Origin: Scolanthus callimorphus | Taxonomy: Eukaryota > Cnidaria > Anthozoa > Actiniaria > Edwardsiidae | Assembly: GCA_033964015.1 (NCBI GenBank) | Contig: CM066915.1 | Coordinates: 7,427,575 to 7,491,574 of the forward strand | Direction: 5' to 3' | Length of the DNA: 64,000 nucleotides | Part shown: positions 24,237-34,905 of the stretch, piece after piece | Numbering within the stretch: the stretch's first letter is position 1 | Layout: every line of letters begins with the position of its first letter | Notes under the pieces: model-generated | What the model was told of the DNA's origin: nothing | The model's input: only the letters and a program-made list of their open reading frames with translations | Database searches by the model: none | Translations under genes and position numbers: made by a program

Positions 24237-25214
24237 GCCACTGCTATCATTTTGTATTCTAAAAAAATTACTGCCACGCATAGGTCCTTGCACACTGGCT
24301 TAATTTAACGCTATATTAACAATTAACAAATCGCTGGCTTTTTACAGTGGTCAAGATGGCATTGTTGCGTTTCCTTCATAACCCCCACGTCTATTTAAGC
24401 ATACTTTATGAGCGTGGGATCATCACTGGTGCATCACCTGTTTTCGGGAGTTACTCTTTCAAGAGAGCCGTCTTTATTGATGCGTTTTTAAAAGCTATTC
24501 ACCGGCTGCAGCAATACACAAGGATGATCCTGCGGTGAAGAGAAATATTTTCGAATCAAGAAGCACTCTTGTGTAATGAATAACTCATAAAAATAAAGAT
24601 ACTGGGGCATATGAGTACTGTTTTGTTTTTAAATCGTGATGGTCGTTATAGCTACATCTTGAACCAAAATGATGAATTTGAGCTAGTTATGAATCCGGGT
24701 ATCAATCACTGTGTTTGAAGAGTTCCCGTTGCGGCACAACTCTAAACACACAAAAGACAGAAATTCTCAATTTATTGCCCTTCTTCAAAGATAAAACTGA
24801 AACTCTGTAAAGAAAAATAAATGCTAACTTTCTTAATAGAGGCTGGGTTTTAAAACAAGTTTGGCTGCTCGATTTTAGTCTGAGAATCTGTGGCCATGCC
24901 AAACTTCAAAATTCATTTATGCTTTTCTTCCTTCTCATTGAATTTGGACACTAACCATTTAAATTCTCTTTCATGTTCGTTTGTAAAAATGAAAACAGAA
25001 AAGTAAATAAACTAAAAATATCTAGTAGTGCGTAGGAATCAAATTGTTCAAAAGGCTGACCGCTGTGTATGTGTTCGCTAATCACATTCTAATCAATATC
25101 TGGATAAAGCCCGGTTTGTTAGTTACTAAGGACAAACATACTGACCTCAGGAAAGAGTTCACTCATTCAGAATTTCTGTTTGGTAAATCTCCCGACAAGG
25201 CAACGGCGTTCCTG

Positions 25215-25338
25215 ATGCAGGATGTTTGGAAGTTCGTTCTTGTCGTTGAGATTTTCATCTCCTTTATTGTCGGACATATGTGTTTGGGTATCGAAGATGG
25301 AGATTCCGTTAAGAACAGAGATTTTAAACGAATGGAAA
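25215..25338 (+). CDS. Gene B exon 1: signal peptide
   Basis: A hydrophobic stretch KFVLVVEIFISFIVG follows the ATG. The donor is GTGAGT at 25339, leaving phase 1, which the PAN exon (entering with GT) completes as a serine codon. The sequence CLGIEDGDSVKNRDFKRME is echoed in the orphan exon at 37957. Confidence 0.75.
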
Positions 25339-25670
25339 GTGAGTAGCTTATATTTCTGATGGTTAAAACATCTTTGACACAACTGGATTTACTAAAGGAT
25401 ACCTAATCCGAACGATAAGGAAACGGTACTGGGGTTGATGGTCACTAAAACGTTTATTTTTATCAAAGTTCAAAAATAGTAAAAATTAATCTGAGTAATA
25501 TGAAGAGAATTCAGGTATGGGAAAAGGTTCAAGGGCTCTTTTACCAAAATAGTTGTATTCGTCTGTTTTAAAGATGTATTATTTTACTGCGATTTTCATA
25601 ACTCTGTGAACTCCCTCTTTACATTTCCGAACGCCAAACAACCATGTGAGCTAAGGGACGTGTCATTATT

Positions 25671-25706
<36 letters not shown>

Positions 25707-28700
25707 GGGCTCCCACTTTTTCAAACAAGGCTAAAAAAATTAGGACGCACCCCTTGAACATAACAAAGAAAATGTGACCCTCCCCAAGTCGTAGGTAAAA
25801 AATTGGGACCCTCCCCCATGTAATTATTTCTGAAAACCTGTCAGATAGACTATTGTCCGAGTGATGCAATGTCTCTTTCATTATTCTTAATAGCAGACAC
25901 ACTTTTTTCTTACTTCTGTCAAAGCTAAGGAACCGCGGTTATTATTTGTCGCCTCGATTATTTACGTGAGAATTTTAGGTAATACACGGGAAATATGCAG
26001 TGATCCTCCCTCTATAAGTACAATGATTAACGTGATCCCACCTCTCCCGTCCCCGGTAGCACTATTTCGAGATACAAGATACAAAGATACAAAGATACAA
26101 AGATACAACGATACAAAGATACAAAGATACGAAGATACAAAGATACAAAAATACAAAGATACAAAGATACAAAGATATGAATATACAAAGATACAAAAAT
26201 ACAAAGATACAAGGTATCGGATTTCTCATATGTATTAGTTTCAGCCTCTATATTTTCAAATATAGATGCAGATGCTCATTTAAGCTTAGAAAATATTCTA
26301 CAGAGGCTGAAACCGGGTAACACTAATACATATGAGAAATCCGATACCAGGAATCTTTGTATCTTAGTATCTTCGTATCTTTGTATCTTAGTATCTTCGT
26401 ATCTTCGTAACTTTGCATCTTTGTATCTTCGTATCTTTGTATCTTTGTATCTTTGTATCTTTGTATCTTTGTATCTTTGTATCTTTGTATCTTTGTATCT
26501 TTGTATGGCTTTGTATCTTTGTATCTTTGTATCTTTGTATCTTTGTATCTTTGTATCTTTGTATCTTTGTATCTTTGTATCTTCGTATCTTCGTATCTTT
26601 GTATCTTTGTATCTTCGTATCTTCGTATCTTTGTATCTTTGTATCTTCGTATCTTCGTATCTTTGTATCTTGTATCTCGAAATAGTGCTACCCCCCGTCC
26701 CCTATTGACCTAGTACTGAAAACATTTTTCAGAAAAAGGGGGTCGCACGCCTTTCGTTGCGCGCGAAGCGCGCCCGAATTTTGGCAAACGCCTTTCATCA
26801 AGCCTCAGAGAAAGGGTAGATGAACATGTTTTGTGTACGGTATAGTAAACAAAGCCTGTCAGGAGCCCAGGAAGTACGCTACCTCAACTATATAGGTTAG
26901 ATGAAAGCTTTTATTGATGGGCTCCTGAGCCAACAAGGTTATATCATTCATACGCACAACTGCGCGCCGCAAATGATGAAGTTATTAATATTCATGTGCG
27001 CGAAGCGCAGCCCAACGGATGAATTTCTATGCTTGTAACGTCGAGCTCACGCTAACCTATGGGGTCTTCTCTGAGATATATAGTGACTTGCCTGCCAGGC
27101 CTATCATTGCAGGGCATTTTGGAAGAAGTTGCTTTTCCTCGTCAAGATACACTTTGCACTTGTCAACGGCGTCAGGGTAGTGTCTTCATTGCCCAAAGAG
27201 TATATGAGATGTCATTCTTTATGCGCGCGAAGCCCGCCGAAATTTTTATAGATAAGTTGCTGAAATAACCACTATAGCCATCTGTTTTACCCTCTTCATT
27301 GTCCAAATGTTGCTGAAAAAATTATGACCCTCTCCCAAAAAGGAGTGAAACAAATTTGGACCCTCCCTTTAGACACGCGAAAAAAAATTAGGACCCTCCC
27401 CACACAAAAATAGGAGCCCTCCAATCCCGAATGCAACAACATCGGCACTTGGGTAGTAACCCAGCCCAGACTTCCGCGGTGTTTTGCACAGGCAGGAAAC
27501 GGGCCACGAGTTTAGTAACAAGGATGTTGTGATCTTAGATAAAGAGGAGGACTGAGTACGAAGGGGGATCAAAGAGGCCATCTGGGAGAGGGTGGAACCG
27601 AAGGGGGGTGGGGGGGGCTCCGGTACAAGTTGTCCAGCTCCTGGGAGCGGGCCCTCAGGCGCTTACCTCGCCGCTTGTCACGTGACTCTGTTGAGTCACG
27701 TGATCATTATTAGCCTGACGAAGGCCATGGGTTATGGCCGCAACGTCGCTACGTTGCTAATTTTGATTTCCAGTGACTTATTTATTGATGATATCACGTT
27801 AAAGCTTTTGAAAAGCAGAACACAGATATGTATTTTCATTAATTATTATATGTTTAAAAAATCAATAACTGTTTCTCAAAAACTGATTTTGATCAAGTTC
27901 CAGTCCGTCAAAATCATTAGCACCTTGTTTTGTATCATCTTGAATGACCCTAAGGTGGACTCCAAAAGCATTCAGCGATTTGTAAAAATAATCTTTGTTC
28001 CAATTTTATGATGATTTTCTTTCAGTCCGATATTTTCGGTTACTATCTAGCTATCTAAACCCTAAATATCGACATACAAAAATTCGCAGGCACGCTTTTG
28101 GAGTCCACCTTGGTATCATTCATTTGAAACTAAACTGGGTGGTATTGAATTCTGACGGACTAAATGATAGTCAAGCGATACATGTACCTCTGAAAAACAG
28201 ACGCACGGGGCCTCTAGACATCTGGCGCGGGTTGTTCAAAGATTGGTTAAATTTAAACCAGGTTTAGTTCTGAACAAAGCCATCAAGTTACCATGGTAAT
28301 TAATCCTGGATTAGTGATAAACCACTATCGAGCAACCGGGCCCCGTAAATTTGCAGCCTATCGGTCTGATCGGTGTTGTCCGATATGAAAGGGAAGTAAT
28401 GACTATTGCCTGTGTATATATATGATCTTGTTTTTGCTTTGATCAATAATGATCTTTCTTTAGATTTCGGAGATGTGCTTACAACTAAAAAGTGCCAGGA
28501 ATGCCCCTGACAACAAACGTTAGAAATGATTCTCGCGAAATTTTAAGGGGTTCTCAATAATGTTGGATTTTAGAGAGCTGTCGCGCAATCTCGTTTTCAG
28601 ACAAATTACAGAGAATGTATTAGAAGCCAGGCCCGTAGCCAGGGATTTTTTTTTGGGGGGGGGGGGGGGGGTGCTAGAAAAAGCGGACGTGGTTTGAATT

Positions 28701-31700
28701 GATTAAAAGGCTACGGGCCTGGAAGCAGTCTTTGATCTCGATCTCGAATTTTTTAGCCTTGCTCTTGCTGTCTTGTAAAATATCGTATTTACCATCTGCC
28801 ACCCCTGCCATTAAGTATCTTCACAATATCAAGCTGCGATGAAAATTGATGATTACCATTTACGGGTCATCATTTCTTTCTAGGTTTCTCCATAAGAAAC
28901 GGAATCTACAAGAGGGTACCGGTGTCTTGCGCAATTGAATGCAGCATGAGATGTTTATCAGAAGAGAATTGCAAATCTACCAACTACCAAGAGACGGGCG
29001 AACCCATGCACCAATGCGAGCTGAGTGACATGACAGCATCTAGTCCCGCCCATTTGAAGTTAGTCAGTGGATACAGCCATTACACGCCAACGCCACTTGA
29101 GGTAAACTATGTCTACACCCCTTCCCTTCCCTTCCCTTCCCTTCCCTTCCCTTCCCTTCCCTTCCCTTCCCTTCCCTTCCCTTCCCTTCCCTTCCCTTCC
29201 CTTCCCTTCCCTTCCCTTCCCTTCCCTTCCCTTCCCTTCCCTTCCCTTCCCTTCCCTTCCCTTCCCTTCCCTTCCCTTCCCTTCCCTTCCCTTCCCTTCC
29301 CTTCCCTTCCCTTCCCTTCCCTTCCCTTCCCTTCCCTTCCCTTCCCTTCTCTTCTCTTCCCTTCCCTTCCCTTCCCTTCCCTTCCCAGGGAACCCAGAAA
29401 CGAGCGCGATAAAGGACGGATGTTTACTCGGCTACTGAAATAAAAAAAAGTCACACTTGACATTACCAGATGTATTTTTCTTTCTAGACAAGACATGATT
29501 GCCCGTGCAAGAATGGTGCCGCGTGCTTTGCGTCTAACGCTACCGCAGCGGGCTATGAATGTATGTGCTGGCTAGCAAGCTCGGGAACTCACTGCGAGTA
29601 CATGTCAGGTAAAAGCGCACTCATTTCGGTGCGTGGATAAGCGCAAACTACACTACTGCAATTTTCATAATTCTGTGATCTACCACTTAACATTTCCGAG
29701 CGCCAAACTGTGTCTTGACTTCCGTCAAACAAACCTTTTGAGGCAGACCCATGGATAGTTCCTAAGTTTCGTTTGTATTTTAGAAGCCGACGAGGAGGGT
29801 GTTTCGAAAAAGAACTCCTGCGAGCCACTTTTTAGGAAAAAAATTCCCTGCACAGCTATGCATGCAAAAACAAATTGTACAATCATTTCGTCCTTGGAAT
29901 TTAAAGTTTATATATACAGAACTCATAGCCTATACCTTGGTCCACTCTTTTTGAAATGGACACTGGAGGTTGCAAACCCGGGGGGGGGGGGGGGGGGGGG
30001 GGGGGTACGGAAAATTGATTTTAACACTAAGGATAGCAAATTGCGTGTGGCAAAACATTTTTAGCTGTTGTGGCTTTTATACTGTTCTTAGGACAAACAT
30101 AGGGCTTCAAAAAAAAATTTGCTACAATTTCAAAAGAAAATTGTTCTAACATTTGAGACCACCTAAGAGATAGCATTGACGTCTCGAAATCCTGATTCCC
30201 CTAAGGGATAGCGAACGAGTGCCTTTTATACCCTAAGGGGTAAGACGTCGAGCATCCGTGTTTATGGGGATTCCCCGGGGACTGCAAGCCATGCTCTCTT
30301 CGTATTTACTAGCGAGCAAACAGGCCTTTCCCCACATGTCCGCACCACAATTTCGTCTTTTAATATGGAGGCAACTGTCCCTACTGCCCACCCCCTAGGT
30401 ACGGCCATGGAGTCGAAGGGGTAACATTTTCGTTTTCAATTTCAGGAACTTGCAAGGACATATACGACAAAACAAGGTGTGTGTCCATTTAGTTGTACTT
30501 TTATCTTTTCTGTTGGCAGACCAAATCGTTGTTTCGCACAGAGAATTTTCAAAAAACATGATTTGATTTCATTTGATTTGGATTTTTCTGGTTCGCCATT
30601 CAAAATCTTCCGGATCAGGTCCTTGCATTGCTTTGCCTAGTGCAGTCGACTGTCTCTTCGTCGCACCAGAAAGCCAGTCAGGGGCATATCTCTCTTTTAA
30701 GCCAAGTAAGCAGCGGCTTACATCCATCCGATTTATTGCTCTCAAATAATCCAATCACAACGACTTTTTTTGGCCATTGAGCATCAAAAATAAAAGCGTT
30801 TCCATCTCCATATCAAGAACATTTCGCCAAAACTGTCGAATTGCCGACGTTGCAAAACTTCCTTATTAAGAAATCTCCCTTACCTTATTTGGAAGATCTG
30901 TAAGTATTTCCCCTCATATCGCAGCTAACAAAAAGCTCACCAAAACTAGCAGATATACTCGAGAAACATCGTTTTCTTGATCGCCATTTTGTTTTTGTTC
31001 CCGGCCGAGGAAACGACAGCACTTGATATGCTCAGAAACTGGGTTCAATTGCACGATGATCAAATCTAGTTTGCTTACCAAAACTGCAAAAACTCAGGTA
31101 TCTTTCGCTGGACCTAGAACGTTTCGTTTTGGCAAACAATCATTTGCGCACCGTGAAATGAGATGAGCTGGAATTTTTTCCCCATTAAAGAACGTCTGTC
31201 CGTGACAATGTTTTGATTCTGTTGAGGTTATAAAATACTCTTAAAATTTAAAATTACAATTGTCAATTCATCAAAAGCCAATAGAAAGGTAAGATTCTAA
31301 TGAAAACTTGAAAAGGTGGCTAAATTTTGAAGGAAATCGACTTCAACTCTTTCGGCACCTCATTAGCATAGAATTTATGGACCAGAAAATTAAATGTCAC
31401 GCAAGATGGATTGACGTTCTTTAACAAGGGAAGTAGCCACGCACCTTTACGCACGGTTTCTTTATTTAAAACTAGTTGTGCTTTTAAATTATTGTAAATA
31501 GAAGCGTAGACACTTTCGTACAAGTAGCTGCACAATCTCGTACCCAGAGCCCGTCATCTTTTGGCCAGCGGCAAGATTAAGGGCACTGGGGAAATCGATT
31601 TTTTTAAAACCCAAATTCTTGGTTTCCGGTTTGAAGGTTCGTCATGCTTTCTGTTATGGTTTGATCTACCACGCATGTTCACAAATCGGATTCCCCAGAG

Positions 31701-33097
31701 GCCCGAATCTTTCCGGTGGTTTAAAGATGACGGGCTCTGGGTACGAGATTGGTAGCTACACGCCTGTCGGCAATATGTTCACCTTGAATCTCTCGCCACA
31801 GCTTTCGAGAAGACGCTTCCTACAAGCTCGTGGTTGACTCTGTAGTGACAGATGTATACTGTCACATGTCCAACATCTGCGGAAGTGGGGGATGGACGCT
31901 GGTTATGAAAATAAACGGCTCAAAGGTTTGTTCCCATATTCTGAGACCCTATACAACCTCGTCTACGTCGAATTTTTATCATGTTTAAGCCAATCAAGTA
32001 CTCAACTTTTTTTCCTAGTGCACAGTTATTGGCTTAGGTTTAAAAACCATATTCGACCTCCGGTTTAAAAATTGCATCCAAAGCCTCGATAGGTTTGTAA
32101 AATGTACATCAATGTTGAAATAAACATGATAACAGATATGCATTGTATGCATTGCTACGCGATTGGCGATTTTTAGCTGCCAATCAAACAAAACGCTGGA
32201 TTCGGCTGCTTCAGTGGGTCGATATTGATTGCAAAATCAGCAATGTTATTACCCTATCCTTTGGCTTCCTTGCCTAGAATGTTCACGAAAATTAAAATTT
32301 CTTGAGTAAGATCGGAACAGTAAAGTTTGAGGTCCGGAAGCAATGCATACGGTGTTAATTGCCTCTCTATACAAAATAACCAATGGACAAACTCAAAATG
32401 TATTTTCATTTGTAGAGGGTCTCCTTCAACTCTTAATGACTGCGAGAAAGGAACTTTCAAGAAGACTCTTTTTTGTTATAAGATATATATCGGAGGTCAA
32501 GTCAATACATCTTTAGCCTAAGTTGTAAAATCATGTCGATTTCATGCTAAAGGTGCTTTATAGGAAAAGGTTGAAACGATGGTTATAATTTACAGCTGAA
32601 TTTTCTTCCAGGACACTTTTGTCTATTCCTCTTCCCATTGGACGAGCAAGACGAGCTTCAACTCACAAGCAGGTAAAACCGGTCTGGATGACGAGGAGAC
32701 TAAACTCGCTACCTACTGGAACACATCATTCACCAAGTTGTGCCTGGGATTAAAGGTCGGTAACAAATTAAACTGGATCTTGATGAGGTGCAACGCCAAG
32801 TCACTGTATGACGTCATTGCGGATGGCCAATACCGTAACGTCAGCGGCGGGGGAAGACAGGCATGGCTCGACATGATTGACGACTCCAATCTGCAGAGAC
32901 ATTGCAACCTAGAGGGATTCAATAGCGCCAAAAAGTTAAGGATCGGAATCACTGCTAATAACGAGCATCATGAATGTTACTCGGTAGACAGTTATATCGG
33001 GGTCGGGTGGAGAAACTCAGCTCACACAGCCGGTAACCACTGCATGTTTTATTGCAGAGTTAACCTCTCTGCCCTTGGGTACGTGCTGGTCCAATAA
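25215..33097 (+). CDS. Gene B: PAN/Apple-EGF-fibrinogen-related secreted protein
   Basis: Six exons with consistent phases: 25215-25338 (signal peptide), 28884-29101 (PAN/Apple), 29488-29608 (EGF-like), 30446-30476 (linker CKDIYDKT), 31802-31925 and 32612-33097 (fibrinogen-related, stop TAA). They encode about 367 residues. The start at 25215 is preferred over an in-frame ATG at 25044, because MQDVWKFVLVVEIFISFIVG is a good signal peptide directly after it and CLGIEDGDSV follows. The protein is likely secreted. The tail LGYVLVQ is intact, unlike gene A. A possible AATAAA is at 33311. It resembles proteins annotated skeletal organic matrix protein 5-like in corals (recalled). A role in matrix, adhesion or recognition is inference. 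Confidence 0.85.
25584..25645 (+). repeat. Short dispersed repeat S, copy 1
   Basis: GATTTTCATAACTCTGTGAA..ACATTTCCGAACGCCAAAC recurs at 29657-29745 and in part at 37505-37580. All three copies lie near or inside the PAN-EGF-fibrinogen-related genes, so they may be old paralogous intron sequence or a mobile repeat. Confidence 0.55.
25676..25705. repeat. Poly-G tract
   Basis: About 30 G in a row in gene B intron 1, likely length-uncertain and G-quadruplex-prone. Confidence 0.9.
26046..26054. repeat. Target duplication, left (foldback)
   Basis: CCCGTCCCC lies directly before the foldback element and recurs at 26694-26702 after it, with one extra C at the right junction. Confidence 0.65.
26055..26692. 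mobile_element. Foldback element with octamer-array arms
   Basis: The ends GGTAGCACTATTTCGAGATA and its reverse complement enclose about 18 copies of GATACAAA on the left (26070-26215) and about 40 copies of TTTGTATC on the right (26350-26680). The inner inverted arms GGTATCGGATTTCTCATATG and AGAGGCTGAAAC, with their complements, surround a loop near 26275. The array lengths are unequal. The 9-bp flanking duplication fits Mutator-like foldback elements. It has no transposase, so it is non-autonomous. It lies in gene B intron 1. Open frames here are low-complexity by-products. Confidence 0.8.
26703..27290 (+). repeat. Dispersed repeat R1, copy 2
   Basis: Matches 61-960 without the LINE insertion. 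Its left edge (CCCCTATTG) was split by the foldback element, since the corresponding place in copy 1 has no such insertion. Confidence 0.65.
27678..27705. repeat. Short palindrome with paired CACGTG sites
   Basis: GTCACGTGACTC, a TGTT loop, then GAGTCACGTGA form a hairpin that holds two E-boxes. In gene B intron 1. Confidence 0.7.
27938..28130. repeat. Intronic inverted repeat
   Basis: AAGGTGGACTCCAAAAGC near 27950 is inverted near 28092-28110, and the pairing extends to TGAATGA..GCGAATTT on both sides. A MITE-like fold-back of about 190 bp in gene B intron 1. Confidence 0.7.
28628..28721. mobile_element. Very short MITE with 5-bp target duplication
   Basis: The 13-bp ends CAGGCCCGTAGCC and GGCTACGGGCCTG are perfect inverted repeats. 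The flanks GAAGC at 28623-28627 and 28722-28726 are identical. A poly-G run lies inside. It is 94 bp long, non-coding, and ends 160 bp before gene B exon 2. Confidence 0.8.
28884..29101 (+). CDS. Gene B exon 2: PAN/Apple domain
   Basis: The acceptor is CTTTCTAG and the donor is GTAAAC at 29102. It reads SCAIECSMRCLSEENCKSTN followed by HQCELSDM, the PAN cysteine spacing. The (TTCCC)n tract begins 17 bp after the donor. Confidence 0.85.
29119..29387 (+). repeat. (TTCCC)n microsatellite
   Basis: About 53 tandem CCCTT/TTCCC units with two TTCTC variants near the end. It starts 17 bp inside gene B intron 2 and ends about 100 bp before the next exon. Its frames are low-complexity by-products on both strands. 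Confidence 0.95.
29488..29608 (+). CDS. Gene B exon 3: EGF-like domain
   Basis: The acceptor is TTTCTAG and the donor is GTAAAA. It reads DCPCKNGAACFA, GYECMCW and GTHCEY, with six cysteines in EGF order. It leaves in phase 1 as in gene A. Confidence 0.8.
29657..29745 (+). repeat. Short dispersed repeat S, copy 2
   Basis: CTGCAATTTTCATAATTCTG, ACATTTCCGAGCGCCAAACT and GACTTCCGTCAAACAAAC match the copies near 25.6 and 37.5 kb. Inside gene B intron 3. Confidence 0.55.
29980..30005. repeat. Poly-G tract
   Basis: About 26 G in gene B intron 3. Confidence 0.9.
30446..30476 (+). CDS. Gene B exon 4: linker
   Basis: A 31-nt exon between TTTCAG and GTGTGT, reading GTCKDIYDKT. Phase 1 in, phase 2 out. 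Confidence 0.75.
30835..31020 (+). repeat. Dispersed repeat T, copy 1
   Basis: CCGACGTTGCAAAACTTCCT, GGAAGATCTGTAAGTA and ACGACAGCACTT match 63140-63310 at lower identity. It lies in gene B intron 4. Confidence 0.5.
31534..31751. mobile_element. MITE in gene B intron 4
   Basis: The 29-bp ends begin CAATCTCGTACCCAGAGCCC and are inverted at 31723-31751. It is 218 bp long, non-coding, and ends 50 bp before exon 5. Confidence 0.75.
31802..31925 (+). CDS. Gene B exon 5: fibrinogen-related N-terminal part
   Basis: The acceptor is CGCCACAG and the donor is GTTTGT at 31926. It reads YKLVVDSVVTDVYCHMSN, then CGSGGWTLVMKINGSK. Confidence 0.8.
32612..33097 (+). CDS. Gene B exon 6: fibrinogen-related C-terminal part
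   Basis: The acceptor is CTTCCAG. It reads KTGLDDEETKLATYWNTSF, LCLGLKVG, SLYDVIADGQYR, HCNLEGFNS, YIGVGW, GNHCMFYC and ALGYVLVQ, then TAA. All the motifs of gene A are present in one frame. Confidence 0.9.
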   Translation, partial: DTFVYSSSHWTSKTSFNSQAGKTGLDDEETKLATYWNTSFTKLCLGLKVGNKLNWILMRCNAKSLYDVIADGQYRNVSGGGRQAWLDMIDDSNLQRHCNLEGFNSAKKLRIGITANNEHHECYSVDSYIGVGWRNSAHTAGNHCMFYCRVNLSALGYVLVQ

Positions 33098-33454
33098 ACT
33101 TGAATTCTGGGTTTTGAATTAATACAAAGTAACTGGAATACAACTGCGTAGCAGTCATGTTGTTTGAACATTCTTTAACACAAACTTCGACCAGACTTTG
33201 TACGGGCAGAAATTCGAAACAAATGCTAAAGGCGTTTTGTTTCTCGGGTGACCAGAATTTTTTATGGAGTTTGTTCGAAGTTCAAGGAATTAAAAGCGCA
33301 TCAGGAGTACAATAAAAATCAAGGACTTTCCAGGAGTCCTACCAACCCTGTTCAACCAACATGGCTGTGCCTTCAAAGAGTGGGGATAGCACACACGTTT
33401 CGTTGCTAGGATACTTGCCCTTTTACCCCAGTAGCAATGGTAAAAATTATTATA

Positions 33455-34125
33455 TAGTAGTCATGTACACTTTCTACTATATCAGTAGCCATGAAGGCAT
33501 ATTCTCGTTCAGTAGCCATGATGCATCTTCTTCAACAGCAGTCATGATACATTCTTGTACAGTAGCCATGATACATATTCTTCTACAGTAGCCATGCTGC
33601 ATGTTCTTGTACAGTAGCCATGATGCATGTTCGTGTACAGTAGCCATGATGCATGTTCTTGTACAGTAGCCATGATACATGTTCTTGTACAGTAACCATG
33701 ATACATGTTCCTGTACAGTAGCCATGATGATATTCTTCTATAGCCATGATACATGTTCTTCTACAGTAGTCATGATACATGTTCTTCTACAGTAGCCATG
33801 ATACATATTCTTGTACAGTAGCCATGATACATGTTCTCGTTCAGTAGCCATGATGCATGTTCTTCTACAATAGCCATGATAAATTGTTCTTGTACAGTAG
33901 CCATGATATATGCTCTTCTACAGTAGCCATGATAAATTGTTCTTCTAAAGTAGTCATGATACATGCTCTTGTACAGTAGTCATGATACATGTTCGTGTAC
34001 AGTAGCCATGATAGATGTTCTTGTACAGTAGCCATGATACATGTTCTTATACAGTAGCCATGAACATGTTCTTATACAGTAGCCATGATGCATGTTCTTG
34101 TACAGTAGCCATGATACATGTTCTT
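33455..34125 (-). repeat. 26-bp minisatellite, block 1
   Basis: Units of the form GTACAGTAGCCATGATACAT + GTTCTT, with variants such as TCATG, TTCTAC and GATGC. On the minus strand all three frames read through the same 26-residue cycle (for example MYHGYCTRTC), since 26 is not a multiple of 3. There is no sign it is a gene. Confidence 0.9.
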
Positions 34126-34219
34126 GACACACGCCTAAATCGAGGAATGCTCACTGGCACTTAGATTTTTTTTCTAAACAAGCGCTCACCTACAGAAATG
34201 AAAAAAAGAATTATGAAAA

Positions 34220-34284
34220 TCATCAGGGTTCGAACCTGTAACTTTCCAGTTACTATACCCAAACCCTAACCACTACGCTATGAG
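34220..34284 (-). repeat. tRNA-like segment, probable SINE or tRNA pseudogene
   Basis: On the minus strand, TAGCGTAGTGGTTA (A-box like) is followed about 35 nt later by GGTTCGAACCC (B-box and T-loop like). The acceptor stem is not convincing, so a functional tRNA is unlikely. The surrounding non-satellite stretch 34126-34514 splits the minisatellite, which suggests an insertion. Confidence 0.45.
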
Positions 34285-34514
34285 TGAATTCGCTGGTTCG
34301 GACAGCTCGTTTTATTGGTTACGTACCTTAATAGTATTAATCTTTAATAGAACGAGGCATATACTATAAAAATATACTAAAACGATGTATTACCCTTATC
34401 CTGACTAGTAGTCTAGATAGTTCAGATATTTTGAACGTTTTTATGTCAATTTGAAGTAATAGTATCAAAAATATCGTTAAATTATTCATGGTGAGCATTC
34501 CTCCATTTAGGAAT

Positions 34515-34905
34515 GACGTGTTCGTGTACAGTAGCCATGATACATGTTCTTGTACAGTAGCCATGATACATGTTTTTATACAGTAGCCATGATACATGTT
34601 CTTGTACAGTAGTCATGATACATGTTCTTGTACAGTAGCCATGATACATGTTCTTGTACAGTAGCCATGATACATGTTCTTGTACAGTAGCCATGGTACA
34701 TGTTTTTATACAGTAGCCATGATAGATGTTCTTGTACAGTAGCCATGATACATGTTCTTGTACAGTAGCCATGATACATGTTCTTGTACAGTAGCCATGG
34801 TACATGTTTTTATACAGTAGCCATGATAGATGTTCTTGTACAGTAGCCATGATACATGTTCTTGTACAGTAGCCATGATACATGTTCTTGTACAGTAGCC
34901 ATGAT
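34515..34905 (-). repeat. 26-bp minisatellite, block 2
   Basis: About 15 units of the same repeat. A higher-order unit of several repeats with TTTTTATACAG and GATAGATG variants recurs at 34685-34735 and 34795-34845. Confidence 0.9.

Noticed and set aside
25044..25214. Upstream start for gene B
   Set aside because: In frame, but the signal-peptide-like hydrophobic stretch follows the ATG at 25215; the longer start would place it 57 residues inside.
26413..26713. Low-complexity frames rich in YLCIFVS repeats
   Set aside because: They are translations of the (TTTGTATC)n arm of the foldback element.
28922..29443. Frame of 173 codons with FPSLP repeats
   Set aside because: Only the first part is exon 2 of gene B; the rest is the (TTCCC)n microsatellite beyond the splice donor.
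29113..29496. REGKG-repeat frame on the minus strand
   Set aside because: Reverse complement of the same microsatellite.
33455..34125. CRISPR-like array
   Set aside because: Units are contiguous with no unique spacers, and the context is eukaryotic.
34220..34284. Functional tRNA gene
   Set aside because: A- and B-box-like motifs are present but the acceptor stem and anticodon arm do not fold well; more likely SINE-derived.
34482..34883. Cys/His-rich repeat protein or toxin-like peptide
   Set aside because: Simple read-through of the 26-bp minisatellite in any minus frame; no signal peptide or splice evidence.
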